Assembly (NCBI RefSeq): GCF_017308975.1
Contig: NZ_JADWPD010000052.1
Location: forward strand, 1-48,569
Source: Amycolatopsis sp. MtRt-6
GTDB taxonomy: Bacteria > Actinomycetota > Actinomycetes > Mycobacteriales > Pseudonocardiaceae
Length of the DNA stretch: 48,569 nt
Direction of reading: 5' to 3'
The translations under genes were made by a program, and so were the position numbers. Shown here in pieces: positions 1-9,339 of this stretch (positions within the stretch are counted from its first letter, which is position 1; each line of letters starts with the position of its first letter). The notes below the pieces were generated by a model. The model worked only from the letters and a program-made list of their open reading frames with translations, did no database searches and was not told where the DNA came from.

Positions 1-73
1 TCCCGCCTGGCCTCGACTACCAGACGCGTCGCCCGCTCCCGCAACTCGTCGGGGTACTTCCGTGGTGCCGCCA
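1..73 (-). CDS. IS3-family transposase OrfA, N-terminal fragment
   Basis: Read leftwards from an ATG at 73, the product begins MAAPRKYPDELRERATRLV. This is the typical opening of IS3-family OrfA helix-turn-helix proteins, which recognise the terminal repeats and are joined to OrfB by frameshifting. A GGAGGA ribosome site sits about eight bases upstream of the ATG. Only 24 codons are inside the window. Confidence 0.8.
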
Positions 74-126
74 TAACCGTGAATCCTCCGGGTGTTCGAT
101 GTCTCCATCAAACCCGGGGCGGGACA
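1..126 (-). mobile_element. IS3-family insertion sequence, 5' end only (cut by window edge)
   Basis: This is the start of an IS3-type element that continues off the left edge. It contains the first codons of orfA on the minus strand. Outside that start lies a terminal-repeat-like stretch whose outward reading ends in CA near position 126 and carries the CCGGGTTTGATGGAG-like sequence common at ends of actinobacterial IS3 elements. Coding sequence for an ABC permease resumes directly after it, so the element interrupts that gene. The exact end is inferred from the TG...CA rule. Confidence 0.6.
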
Positions 127-451
127 GCTGCTGGCTTTCGCCCTCACCTGGCTGGCCGTCGCGGTCGGGCTGGCGGCGAAGAACGCCGAAGGCGCGAACC
201 TGTTCATCCTGTTCGTGCAGGTACTGCCGTTCCTCAGCAGCGCGTTCGTGCCCACGGACATGATGTCCGGGGCCGTGCGCTGGTTCGCTCGCAACGAGCC
301 GTTCACGCCGATCATCGACACGCTCCGCGGGCTGATGCTCGGCGCCTCCGTCAGCGGGAGCGCGTGGATCGCCGTGGCCTGGTGCACCGGTTTCGCCCTG
401 GCCGGCTACGTCTGGGCGCGGGCGTTGTTCAGGCGCGATCCCGCGGCCTGA
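127..451 (+). pseudogene. ABC-2 type transporter permease, C-terminal remnant
   Basis: About 108 residues remain of a DrrB-like ABC-2 permease. They show hydrophobic segments, the LFVQVLPFLSSAFVP stretch with a following PFTPIIDTLRGL motif typical of drug/antibiotic exporters, and a normal C-terminal end. The reading frame opens inside the IS3 end, so the first residues are IS-derived and the transmembrane N-terminal half is lost. The ATPase partner would lie left of the window. Its 3' end overlaps the convergent regulator gene by about 23 bases. It is unlikely to be functional. Confidence 0.75.
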
Positions 452-3400
452 GCGCGAGTGCCGCGATGGCCGCGGCTCGAAGCTCGTCGCGGCCGAGGCC
501 GGCGTACTCCGACTGCGCGTCGGTGTACGCCGGCTCATCAGCCTGTTCGGCCACACCGCGGATGCGGGCCGAGGACATCGTCGGGTGGAAGCCCCGCACG
601 TACCGGAAACGCTCGGCGAGGGCGATCATGCGCACCGCCGCGGAGCGCTCGCCGGGCGTCTCCGCACGATCGAGGTCGGTCAGGGCGAGCGCCAGCAGCA
701 GGGCTCCGCAGACCGGGACCGACGTCCCCGGGTCTTCGAGCAGACTGGGTAGCGCGCGAGGGAGGTCGTCGGTGATCTCGGTGACGAGGTCGAGGCGCTC
801 GTGGTGGGCGTGGGCGACCACGGTGACGGCTTGGGTCTCCCGCGCCCAGCCGTCCGCGCCGGGACCTGTGTCCTTTGTGGACCGAAGCCGTTCGGCGGCC
901 TGCCGCCACAGGCGCAGGCCCGTGTCGGTGTCGCCACGGGCAAGGAGTATCTCCGCACGAGCGCCGACGTCCACCATGGACGCTCCGGCGACCTCACTGC
1001 CACCGGTCAGCATGGCTTGTTCGAGCCAGTGTTCCGCTTCGTCGATCGCGCCGGTCTGCAGGTTGGCCAGGACCAGTGCACCTCGGATGCGGGCGGCGCC
1101 GGGCCAGGTGTCGGTCTCGTCGAGCACCGTGAGCACGGTGCTGATCGCTCGCCGTGCATCTTCACCGCGCTCGAGTTCCAGGCACAGTTCGCCGACCCGG
1201 GCGTGGGCGACGGCGCGCAGCCACGGCGACTCCCGGTCGTCGAACACGGCGACCATGCGCTCGGCCGCGGCCAGAGCACGCTCAGGATCGTCGAGCGCCG
1301 ACCACGCGTAGCTGGCGACACCCTCGGCCAGCCCGGCGACGAGCGGATCGTCGTCGCCGCACAACGCGAACAACGGGGCGAAGTCCGCCGCAGCCACGGC
1401 GCGGATCACCGTTTCGGCGGCGTGCACCAGGGTGCCGGGTGCGGCGGGTGGGAGGCGGCGGAGGGCGACCAGCGAGCGGGTGGGCCGGGGGCCCTGCAAC
1501 AGGAAGCTGTTCACCGCGCTCAGCACCAGAGCCGCGCGGGTCCCGGCCACGAGACGGGGCTCGGGCCGGAAGTGCGAGAGGAGCCAGGTGGTGTCCTGGA
1601 CGAGCGCGGCCATCCGGCCGAAGTTCGACTCGAAGGTCCACAGGCCGGCCAGGACCGCGGCGGTCGCCGCCACGACCGCTCCGTCTTGGTGGTCGATGCC
1701 GAGCCGCAGGGCGTGCACCAGGTTGTCCTGCTCGGCACCGACCCGGCGCATGGCCGGGACGAGGTCGGCCCCGAAGAGGGATTCGTGGTGGGCCAGGGCG
1801 AAGTCCACGGCCCAGGTCAGGAAGCCGGTCGTGGACTTCTCGGTCTCACCGGCTTCCTCGCGGCGAGCGGCGCTGAACTCGCGGACCGTCTCCAGCATCC
1901 GGAACCGCGTGCCCGCCGGCGCGTCCTGGACCTTGAGCAGCGAGTGGCCGGCGAGCTGGTCGAGCAGGTCGACCGCGTCGTCGCCGAGCAGGTGCCGGGC
2001 GGCGTCGGCGGTGAAGCCGCCGGGAAAGACCGACAGGGCGCGCATGGCGGCCTGTCCCCGCTCGTCGAGGAGGTTCCAGCTCCAGTCGATGACGGCGTGG
2101 AGCGTGCGGTGGCGGGCCGGTGCGTCGCGGGCGCCGCCGCGCAACAGGGCGAACCGGTCGTCGAGGTGACGAGCGATCTCGGGGGCCGACATGACCCGGG
2201 TGCGTGCCGCCGCCAGCTCGATCGCGAGCGGTAGGCCTTCGAGGTGCGTGCACAGCTCACCGACGGCCTCGTCGGGGAGGTCGACGTCCGGGCGGACGGC
2301 GCGGGCTCGCTGCCGGAACAGCTCGGCGGCGGTCACCGGGCTCAGCTCCGGCAGCGCATGGACCGCTTCCGAGGAAAGCGCGAGCGGAGTGCGGCTGGTG
2401 GTGAGCACCCGGAGGTCGGCGCTGAGCGCGACGAGCGCACGGACCAGGTCGGCCACACCGCGCACGACGTGTTCGCAGTTGTCGAGCACCAGCAGCGCCG
2501 GGCCGGGGGCGAGCGCGTCGAGGATGCTGGTCACGGCGTCGCGTGAGGCGGGTGGGCGGCTGCCCGGCGGCCCTCCCGTGTCGGTACCACCGACCGCCGA
2601 GGCGACTTCGGCGGCGACCTCTTCGTCACGGGTGATCCCGGCGAGTGGCACGAAGTGCGCGATCCGCTGCTCGGCCCGGCGGCTGACGGCGTGGGCGAGC
2701 CGGGTCTTGCCCAGGCCGCCCGCGCCGACGATCGAGGTGACCCGGGACGTCCGCAGCAGCCCGGCGACGGCGGCGAGGTCGGTGTCCCTGCCGAGCAGCG
2801 GGTTCGGCTCGTGGGCGACGCCGTGGCGGACCGCGGGTGCTTCGCCCTGCAGAAGCTGCTGGTGCAGCTCGCGCAACGCGGGGCCCGGGTCGCTGCCGAG
2901 CTCGTCGCGCACCTTGCGCCGGTAGTCCTCGTACCGGGCCAGTGCGGCGGCAGGCCCGGCCGTCGCCGCTTCGCTGCGCAGCAGTTCTCCTAGGAGTTCC
3001 TCGTCGCGCGGTCGTTCGGATATCAGCTCGGCGAGCTCGTCGACCGCCTCGGCGGCTCGGCCCAGCCGCGATCGGGACAGTGCGCGGGCTCGGACCAGCC
3101 ACCGGCTGGTCGACGCGCGGGCCGTCCGCAGCGCGCTGAGCGGATCGGCGCTGCCCGGGTCGTCGTGCGCCGTCCAGAGCGCCAGGCCCGTCTCGGCTTG
3201 GGCGAGCGCGGCTTCGTGGTCGCCGTCGCGGGACAATCGGGCGCAGGCAGTCGCACTGAGCACGAGTGCGCCGGTGTCCACCTGGTTCTCGGCCAGGGTG
3301 AGCCGGTAGCCGGACGGCGTGGCTTCGATGACGTCGTGGCCGAGCTGGGCTCGGGTGCGGGACACGAGCACCTGCAGCGCCTTGGCGGGGTGTTCCGGTC

Positions 3401-3554
3401 GCTCGTCCGGCCAGAGCCCTTCGATCAGGCGGGCGGTGCTCGCGCCGGTGCGGAGGTCCTCGGCGAGCAGGGCGAGCAGGCCGCCGAGGCGGGGGCTGGT
3501 GATTTCCCGGCCGCGGTAGGCCACCCGCGGCAGCAGGACCAGCTCGATCGTCAC
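429..3554 (-). CDS. SARP/AfsR-type transcriptional regulator (BTAD, NB-ARC, TPR)
   Basis: This 1041-residue protein starts with an OmpR-like winged helix (about 1-90), continues with a bacterial transcriptional activation domain (about 95-240), then has an NB-ARC type ATPase with Walker A GAGGLGKT at 277-284, Walker B LLVLDNCEH near 355 and GLPLAIELAA. The rest is helical and TPR-like. Such proteins activate secondary-metabolism or export genes in actinobacteria, and the ATPase acts as a switch. It is transcribed divergently from the antiporter and converges on the permease remnant, so its original target may have been the transporter now cut by IS3. That link is inference. Confidence 0.9.
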   Translation of the reverse strand: MTIELVLLPRVAYRGREITSPRLGGLLALLAEDLRTGASTARLIEGLWPDERPEHPAKALQVLVSRTRAQLGHDVIEATPSGYRLTLAENQVDTGALVLSATACARLSRDGDHEAALAQAETGLALWTAHDDPGSADPLSALRTARASTSRWLVRARALSRSRLGRAAEAVDELAELISERPRDEELLGELLRSEAATAGPAAALARYEDYRRKVRDELGSDPGPALRELHQQLLQGEAPAVRHGVAHEPNPLLGRDTDLAAVAGLLRTSRVTSIVGAGGLGKTRLAHAVSRRAEQRIAHFVPLAGITRDEEVAAEVASAVGGTDTGGPPGSRPPASRDAVTSILDALAPGPALLVLDNCEHVVRGVADLVRALVALSADLRVLTTSRTPLALSSEAVHALPELSPVTAAELFRQRARAVRPDVDLPDEAVGELCTHLEGLPLAIELAAARTRVMSAPEIARHLDDRFALLRGGARDAPARHRTLHAVIDWSWNLLDERGQAAMRALSVFPGGFTADAARHLLGDDAVDLLDQLAGHSLLKVQDAPAGTRFRMLETVREFSAARREEAGETEKSTTGFLTWAVDFALAHHESLFGADLVPAMRRVGAEQDNLVHALRLGIDHQDGAVVAATAAVLAGLWTFESNFGRMAALVQDTTWLLSHFRPEPRLVAGTRAALVLSAVNSFLLQGPRPTRSLVALRRLPPAAPGTLVHAAETVIRAVAAADFAPLFALCGDDDPLVAGLAEGVASYAWSALDDPERALAAAERMVAVFDDRESPWLRAVAHARVGELCLELERGEDARRAISTVLTVLDETDTWPGAARIRGALVLANLQTGAIDEAEHWLEQAMLTGGSEVAGASMVDVGARAEILLARGDTDTGLRLWRQAAERLRSTKDTGPGADGWARETQAVTVVAHAHHERLDLVTEITDDLPRALPSLLEDPGTSVPVCGALLLALALTDLDRAETPGERSAAVRMIALAERFRYVRGFHPTMSSARIRGVAEQADEPAYTDAQSEYAGLGRDELRAAAIAALALRPRDRA

Positions 3555-3690
3555 CGCCTCAGGCTAGTGGGGGTTCGTCGGAGTGGACGCGCATCGGCGG
3601 GCACGGTCGTGTGCGCGCGTCGCGTAGGCTGATCCCGGCGCGCCGGGAAGTCTGGTCGGCATCCGGATCTCGGATCGGAAGGACCGGCTG

Positions 3691-5246
3691 ATGCGCGGGG
3701 TGGAAACCGTACTGTTCCTCGTGGTCGTGGCGACCGTGGTGGCCACGTTCGCCCGGCGGTGGCGTGTTCCGGCGCCCTCGCTGCTGGTCGTCGTCGGCGT
3801 CGTCGTGGGGCTGCTGCCCGGCGTCCCGGCCGTGCAGGTGACGCCCGAGGTGATCAGCCTCGTCGTGCTCCCGCCCCTGCTGTTCGCCGCGGGGGAGGAG
3901 CTGCCCTGGCGCGACCTGCGCGCCGTCGCGCGGCCGGTCGCGGTCCTGTCGGTCGGGCTGGTGCTGCTGTCGGCCGCGGCGGTGATCGGGATCGCGGTCG
4001 CGGTGACGCCCTTGCCGGTAGGGATGGCGTTCGTGCTGGGCGCGATCCTGGCGAGCACCGACCCGGTCGCGGTGACGGCGCTGGCGCGGCGGCTGGCGCT
4101 GCCGCCGCGGGTGCAGGCGCTGATCCAGGCCGAGAGCCTGTTCAACGACGCGACCAGCCTGCTGCTGTTCCGGGTGGCGTTGTTCCTGGCCGTCGCCGGC
4201 GGGGCCGCGTCGTGGGGCCGCACGCTGACCGAGTTCGGGGTACTCGCCGGGGGCGGCGTGGCGGTCGGCGTGCTGACCGCGCTCGGGGCGTTCCTCATCC
4301 GGCGGCGCACCGAGGACCCGGTCCTGGAGACGGTGATCTCGCTGGTCACGCCGTACGCGGGATACGTCGTTGCGGAGTCGGTCGGCGGGTCGGGAGTGAC
4401 CGCGGTCGTGGTGGCGAGCGTGATCCTCGGGACCCAGGCCGAGCGGCTGACGACGGCACGGATCCGGCTGCAGGTCGGCGCGGTGTACCAAACCGTGGTG
4501 TTCCTGCTGGAAAGCGTCGTGTTCGGCCTGATCGGCCTGCAGCTGCCCGCACTGGTGCGCCGCGTGGCCGGCGACGGCGCATGGTGGCTGCTGCAGGCCC
4601 TGGCCATCGCCGCGGCGCTGATGCTGGCGCGGCTGCTGCTGGTGTTCGTACTCTCGGCACTGCGGCAACGGCGGGTGGACGGCCGAATCTCGTGGCAGGT
4701 ACCCGCGGTCGTTTCCTGGGCAGGCGCGCGCGGGGTGGTGCCGCTGGCCGCGGCGCTGTCGCTGCCGGTGGCCACTTTGGACGGTTCCGAACTGCCCGCG
4801 CGTGATCTCGTCCTGGTGCTGACGACGGCGGTGATCGTGCTGACGCTCGTGGTCCAGGGCTTCACACTGGCACCGCTGGTCCGCCGAGCGGGGATGCCCT
4901 CGACCCCGCCGACCTGCGCACCGAATACGGCACTGCACGCCGGAAGCTCGCCGAAGCCGGCTTGTCCCACCTGGACCACCTGGCCGAGACCGAGTCCGCG
5001 CCGGCGTTCGTGGTCGACCAGCTGCGGGCGGGCTGGCAGGCGCGGCTCGAGCACATCCGCGGCGACACCGGCGAGGAGGCGGCGGACTGGGTGCGCGGAA
5101 TCGACTACCGCGCCCTACGGCGCGAGCTGATCGACGTCGAAGCGGCCGAGCTGACGCGGCTGTTCGAGGCGGGCGAGATCACCGACGGCACCCGGCGGCG
5201 CATCCAGCGGCTGCTGGACCTGGAATACGCGGGGCTCGAGGACTGA
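3691..5246 (+). CDS. CPA1-family Na+/H+ antiporter, frameshifted near the C-terminus
   Basis: The first 400 residues form a complete hydrophobic NhaP/CPA1 domain of about 12 membrane segments. It has the LASTDPVAVTAL and AESLFNDATSLLLF motifs that carry the ion-binding acidic residues, and SWAGARGVVPLAAAL later. After LAPLVRRAG (about 4890) the frame changes. The cytosolic tail (from ALDPADLRTEYGTARRKLAEAGL through to LDLEYAGLED) is found in the next frame and ends at 5246. In the original frame the ORF runs on to 5130 as nonsense. One indel in GCGGGG would explain this. The membrane domain is intact, so transport may survive. Confidence 0.85.
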
Positions 5247-5252
5247 GCGGAG

Positions 5253-5363
5253 TCACCGGGGATCGTCGTCGTGGGTTTCGAGGCACGTGCCGGTGAGCCG
5301 CAGGAGGATGGCCACCAGCACGAAGCTGCCGATCAGCGTCAACGCCCACCACAGATCACCCAT
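5253..5363 (-). CDS. small single-pass membrane protein
   Basis: A 36-residue ORF reads MGDLWWALTLIGSFVLVAIL and then LRLTGTC before a short acidic and charged tail. It has one clear transmembrane helix and an N-terminal aromatic patch. It is convergent with the antiporter gene, with its stop codon six bases past the antiporter stop. No family is recognised. KdpF-like regulators have this size, but there is no kdp operon here. The ribosome site is weak. The support is composition and hydrophobicity only. Confidence 0.45.
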   Translation of the reverse strand: MGDLWWALTLIGSFVLVAILLRLTGTCLETHDDDPR

Positions 5364-5477
5364 GGAACAAAGGATGGATCTAGCCTGTCGGCCGGGCGAG
5401 CCCGCCGACGTAACCTTGACGCCGTCTTGACCACGGATCTCGCCCGGGTGGACTCTGGTGCCGGGAAGGTGGTGGTC

Positions 5478-5705
5478 ATGGCCGATACCGACGACGACGG
5501 CAAGCGGCCGGTCGAGCCGCCCCAGGGCCGCGCGGCCGGGTTGCCCTATGACTGGCGCTCGCCCACCGCCGAGCGGATCCGGGCCCGGGTGTGGAACTCC
5601 GGCGATCCGCGGTTGTGGACGCCGAAGACTTTCGGCTGGGGATACACCTTGAACTTCTACTGGGTCGTTCATCCGATCCGGTACGTTCGGGCCCGTCGGC
5701 GCTAA
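5478..5705 (+). CDS. DUF5808-like small protein
   Basis: A 75-residue protein in which the core LPYDWRSPTAERIRARVWN is followed by LWTPKTFGWGYTLNFYWVVH, the pattern of the DUF5808 family. It ends with a basic tail. The function is unknown and no catalytic motif is visible. GGGAAGGTGG precedes the ATG and sets this start. It stands alone between the antiporter region and kup. Confidence 0.7.
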   Translation: MADTDDDGKRPVEPPQGRAAGLPYDWRSPTAERIRARVWNSGDPRLWTPKTFGWGYTLNFYWVVHPIRYVRARRR

Positions 5706-5795
5706 AGTTTCGTTAATACGCGTAAAGCTCCCCTCGATCCCGCCGCGATGGGCGGCGTTCGGCCACAGTGGACCGGTAGGGTCGCGCCTCGATGC

Positions 5796-5818
5796 GCCAG
5801 GCGTTTCGGTTGCCTGGC
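5796..5818 (+). promoter_or_regulatory. hairpin directly upstream of the kup ribosome binding site
   Basis: A perfect seven-base inverted repeat, GCCAGGC and GCCTGGC, encloses a nine-base loop. It ends only two bases before the AGGAGGAGGGG ribosome site of kup. It could be an operator or an RNA hairpin that affects ribosome access. I see no full riboswitch. Confidence 0.45.
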
Positions 5819-5832
5819 AGGAGGAGGGGCAC

Positions 5833-7764
5833 GTGAGCCAGGAAACGACGACGGCGGCGAGCACGCCATCGCCCGCGCGCGACGTGGTGCGGCTGGGGCT
5901 CGTGATCGGCGCGCTCGGCGTGGTCTTCGGCGACATCGGCACCAGCCCCATCTACACCCTGCAGACGGTGTTCAACCCAGCCGACCCGCACCCGGTGCCG
6001 GTGAGCACAGCCAACGTCTTCGGCGTGGTGTCGCTGATCTTCTGGTCAGTGATGATCATCGTGACCGTCACCTACGTGCTGCTGGCGATGCGCGCCGACA
6101 ACGACGGCGAAGGCGGCATCATGGCCCTGATCACCCTGCTGCGCCGCTGGGGCGCGCAACGAGGCCGGCGCGCCGCCGTCGTCCTGGCCGGCCTGGGCAT
6201 CTTCGGAGCCGCGCTGTTCTTCGGCGACAGCATGATCACCCCGGCGATCTCCGTGCTGTCCGCGGTCGAAGGGCTCAAGGTCGTCTCCGACGGCCTCGAC
6301 GACTGGATCGTCCCGATCACCGCAGTGATCATCATCGGGCTCTTCCTCGTGCAGCGGCGGGGAACCGCCGCTGTCGGCCGGGTGTTCGGGCCGGTGATGA
6401 TCGCCTGGTTCGTGACGGTCGGCGGGTTCGGCGTGGCCGGGATCGCCGGGCACCCGGACATCCTCAAGGCGCTCTCGCCGACGTACGCGATCGGTTTCAT
6501 GGCCGGTCACTTCGACATCGCGTTCTTCGCGCTCGCGGCGGTGGTGCTGTCGGTGACGGGTGCCGAAGCGCTGTACGCCGACATGGGCCACTTCGGCCGG
6601 CGGGCGATCACCCGCGGCTGGCTGTTCCTCGTCCTGCCTGCCTGCGTGCTCAGCTACCTCGGGCAGGGCGCGCTGATCCTCGAGAACCCGGCGAACATCA
6701 GCAGCCCGTTCTTCCTGCTCGTGCCGTCGTGGGCGCGGCTGCCGCTGGTGGTGCTGGCGACGGCGGCGACGGTGATCGCGTCCCAGGCGGTGATCACGGG
6801 CGCGTATTCGGTCGCGGCTCAGGCCGCCCAGCTCGGGTACCTGCCGCGGCTGCGGATCGCGCACACGTCGGAGACCGAGCGGGGCCAGATTTACGTCCCG
6901 TGGATCAACTGGCTGCTCATGGTTTCGGTGCTGACACTGGTGTTCGCCTTCCGCAGCTCCGCGGCGCTGGCGTTCGCGTTCGGCATGGCGGTCACCGGCA
7001 CGATCACGATCACGACGCTGCTGTTCTTCTACATCGCCCGGTCGAGGTGGGGGACACCGGCCTGGCTGATCGGCCTCGGCGCGAGTGTGCTGCTGGTCGT
7101 GGACCTGCTGTTCGTCGCGGCCAACCTGACCAAACTGGTGCACGGGGCCTGGTTGCCGCTGCTGATCGGCCTCACGGCGTTCACGATCATGACGACGTGG
7201 CAGCGCGGCCGCCGGATCGTCACCGCCGAGCGCGAACGCCGCGAAGGCTCGCTCCCGGAGTTCATCGCGGGACTCCGCGAAACACCGGTGCAGCAAGTCC
7301 CCGGCACGGCCGTCTTCCTGAACCGTGGCGGGAAGACCGCGCCGCTGGCGCTGCGGGCCAACGCCGAGCACAACCACGTCCGCCACGAACAGGTCGTCAT
7401 CCTGTCGCTGGAGACCGAGCCGGTGCCGCGGGTGCCGGTCGAGCAACGGGTGACCGTCGAAGACCTGGGGTCCACCGACGACGGGATCGTCTTCGTCACC
7501 GCCCGCCACGGCTACATGGAAACCCCGGACGTCCCGGCTGCGCTCGCGCGGCTCGACCCGGCGCAGACCGAAGGACGGCTGCAGCTGGGCGAAGCGTCCT
7601 ACTTCCTGTCGAAGATCGAGCTGCAGCGTGGCCCGGAGCCGACGATGGCGGGCTGGCGCAAGCGGCTGTTCATCGCCACCTCCTACATCACCGCGGACGC
7701 CGCGGAGTACTTCGGCCTGCCCCGCGACCGCACGGTCATCATGGGCTCCCACATCGACGTCTGA
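5833..7764 (+). CDS. kup: Kup (Trk-independent) potassium uptake transporter
   Basis: This 643-residue protein begins at a GTG after a very strong ribosome site. It contains the Kup opening LGVVFGDIGTSPIYTLQTVF, the conserved NDGEGGIMALITLL motif, about 12 transmembrane segments up to residue 450, and a C-terminal cytosolic domain ending YFGLPRDRTVIMGSHIDV. It is a K+/H+ symporter of the inner membrane. Length and motifs match the family. The only visible regulatory feature is the hairpin before its ribosome site. It sits downstream of a Na+/H+ antiporter, suggesting a small ion-homeostasis cluster, although the two are not one transcript. Confidence 0.95.
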   Translation: MSQETTTAASTPSPARDVVRLGLVIGALGVVFGDIGTSPIYTLQTVFNPADPHPVPVSTANVFGVVSLIFWSVMIIVTVTYVLLAMRADNDGEGGIMALITLLRRWGAQRGRRAAVVLAGLGIFGAALFFGDSMITPAISVLSAVEGLKVVSDGLDDWIVPITAVIIIGLFLVQRRGTAAVGRVFGPVMIAWFVTVGGFGVAGIAGHPDILKALSPTYAIGFMAGHFDIAFFALAAVVLSVTGAEALYADMGHFGRRAITRGWLFLVLPACVLSYLGQGALILENPANISSPFFLLVPSWARLPLVVLATAATVIASQAVITGAYSVAAQAAQLGYLPRLRIAHTSETERGQIYVPWINWLLMVSVLTLVFAFRSSAALAFAFGMAVTGTITITTLLFFYIARSRWGTPAWLIGLGASVLLVVDLLFVAANLTKLVHGAWLPLLIGLTAFTIMTTWQRGRRIVTAERERREGSLPEFIAGLRETPVQQVPGTAVFLNRGGKTAPLALRANAEHNHVRHEQVVILSLETEPVPRVPVEQRVTVEDLGSTDDGIVFVTARHGYMETPDVPAALARLDPAQTEGRLQLGEASYFLSKIELQRGPEPTMAGWRKRLFIATSYITADAAEYFGLPRDRTVIMGSHIDV

Positions 7765-7971
7765 CGGCCGGCGCATCTGCTCCTGTCGATCGCCATGAGC
7801 AGCACCGCTTGATCGGCGAGACCGAGCTTCTGTGCATTTATCCGCATTCCGCGGAACGGAATGCCGAACTCATTACGTTTTCCTTGCGGTGTCACCACTT
7901 GTCGAAGTGCCCGATCGTCGATGAGAGTGGACGCGTCGAAGACAACGATCCTGATAGAGGTGACGATCCAC
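7765..7971. other. intergenic region upstream of the alpha-oxoamine synthase
   Basis: Two hundred bases of lower GC than the flanks. A minus-strand frame around 7780-7890 encodes MRINAQKLGLADQAVLLMAI, which vaguely resembles the end of a LuxR helix-turn-helix, but it lacks an upstream body. A promoter for the next gene must lie here. No clear site was identified. Confidence 0.3.
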
Positions 7972-9339
7972 ATGGCGGTGAGCCCGTCGATGCTGCCTTC
8001 CCACGAAGAGGTTCCTGCTCGGTTCCCCGTGGACGACGCAGTGGCACATGCGAGCGATTCTGTGTTGCAGACCGACTCGAACCGCTTCGCGCGTATCCGC
8101 GGGACCGATCTGCTGAACCGTGACGCGCCCATGCTGCGGTGGCAGCAGGAGCGCGCCGGGCACGGCGTGTGGCCGTATTTCCGCAGCTTTTGTACCCCAT
8201 TGACGACACGCGCCGTCGCGGTCGGCGAAGACGGCCGGAGGACCGAGGGTCTCAACTTCGGCTGCCAGGACTACCTGTCGTTGAGCACGCATCCGCGCGT
8301 CCACGATGCGGCCGCAAAGGCCCTGCGTGACTACGGTCCCATCGCGGCGGGGGCGCTGGGCCTCAACGGCGGCAACCCGCTGAGCACCGAGCTGAGCGAT
8401 GGCCTGGCGGACATGCTCGGCTTCGAGCACGGTCTGCTGTTCCCGACCGGCTGGGCTGCCGGATACGGCACCATCCAATCCCTGATCGGCAAGTATGACC
8501 ACGTGGTGCTGGACAAGCTCGCCCACAATTCGCTGCGGCACGGCGCCGACGCGGGCACTCGGAATGTCACCTATTTCGAGCATCTCGACAACTCTTCGCT
8601 CCGAACGCACCTCCAGGCTATCCGGAGCATCGATACGAAGAATGCGATTCTCGTGGTGACCGAGGGCATTTTCTCGATGGACTCCGACGCCGCGGACTTG
8701 CGGGAGCTGATCAGGACCTGCCGCGAGTTCGACGCGGTGGTCATGGTCGACGTCGCGCACGACTTCGGCGCGACCGGGCCGGACGGTCTCGGGCAGCTGG
8801 GCGCGCAGGGGGTGCTTGACGAGGTCGACCTGGTGGTCGGTGCCTTTTCGAAGTCCTTCGCCACGACCGGCGGGTTCCTGGTGACCCGATCCGCGACGGT
8901 CCGTGAGCACGTCCGGCTCTACGGCGGCCCGCAGACCTTCTCGAGCGCGCTGACCCCGGTCCAGCTTGGGGTCGCGCTCGAGGCGTTGCGCATCATCCGT
9001 TCCGCCGAAGGCGCACAGCGGAGGGCTTCGGTGCGTCAGGTGGCCGAACGCATCCGTCTGGGGCTCGCCGATCGGGGGCTGCATTGCATGGGCAATGTCG
9101 TGTGCCCGGTGATCCCGGTGCTGATCGGCTCGACCCGCACGGCGCGGCTGGCCTGGCGGTTGGTCGGCGAGCACGGCCTGATCACCAACCTCGCCGAGCC
9201 GCCCGCGGTCGCGTCCAACCTCGCGCGGTTCCGGCTGCAGGCCATGGCCGATCACACGGCCGAAGACGCCGACAGTGTGGTCGACATCCTCGATACGGCG
9301 ATCCGGTCCGCCGAAGACGCCTTCAGTCGCGTTCAGTGA
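7972..9339 (+). CDS. alpha-oxoamine synthase family PLP enzyme (KBL/AONS/SPT-like)
   Basis: This 455-residue class II aminotransferase-fold enzyme has the AOS signature: LNFGCQDYLSLSTHPRV, then GPIAAGALGLNGGNPLSTEL, VDVAHDFGATGPDGLG, and the PLP lysine at about 294 in GAFSKSFATTGGF. Such enzymes condense an acyl-CoA or acyl-ACP with an amino acid and release CO2. An N-terminal extension of about 70 residues precedes the fold. The ATG at 7972 follows GAGGTGA, whereas an upstream frame to 7861 has no site. No biotin, heme or sphingolipid genes are nearby, so the substrate is unknown. A lone AOS may serve a lipid or secondary metabolite. Confidence 0.85.
   Translation: MAVSPSMLPSHEEVPARFPVDDAVAHASDSVLQTDSNRFARIRGTDLLNRDAPMLRWQQERAGHGVWPYFRSFCTPLTTRAVAVGEDGRRTEGLNFGCQDYLSLSTHPRVHDAAAKALRDYGPIAAGALGLNGGNPLSTELSDGLADMLGFEHGLLFPTGWAAGYGTIQSLIGKYDHVVLDKLAHNSLRHGADAGTRNVTYFEHLDNSSLRTHLQAIRSIDTKNAILVVTEGIFSMDSDAADLRELIRTCREFDAVVMVDVAHDFGATGPDGLGQLGAQGVLDEVDLVVGAFSKSFATTGGFLVTRSATVREHVRLYGGPQTFSSALTPVQLGVALEALRIIRSAEGAQRRASVRQVAERIRLGLADRGLHCMGNVVCPVIPVLIGSTRTARLAWRLVGEHGLITNLAEPPAVASNLARFRLQAMADHTAEDADSVVDILDTAIRSAEDAFSRVQ

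Noticed and set aside
801..2234. Long plus-strand ORF opposite the SARP gene
   Set aside because: It is a shadow of the regulator: composition is arginine/glycine/alanine-rich without domains, and the minus-strand frame has clear motifs. The same applies to long ORFs opposite or out of frame with the antiporter, kup, the APC permease and the molybdenum subunit.
5706..5832. c-di-AMP (ydaO) riboswitch upstream of kup
   Set aside because: The leader is too short and lacks the conserved blocks. Only the single hairpin is supported.
7780..7890. Minus-strand peptide resembling the tail of a LuxR helix-turn-helix
   Set aside because: Only about 20 residues look similar, and the rest of the domain, the start and the stop are not consistent with a gene.
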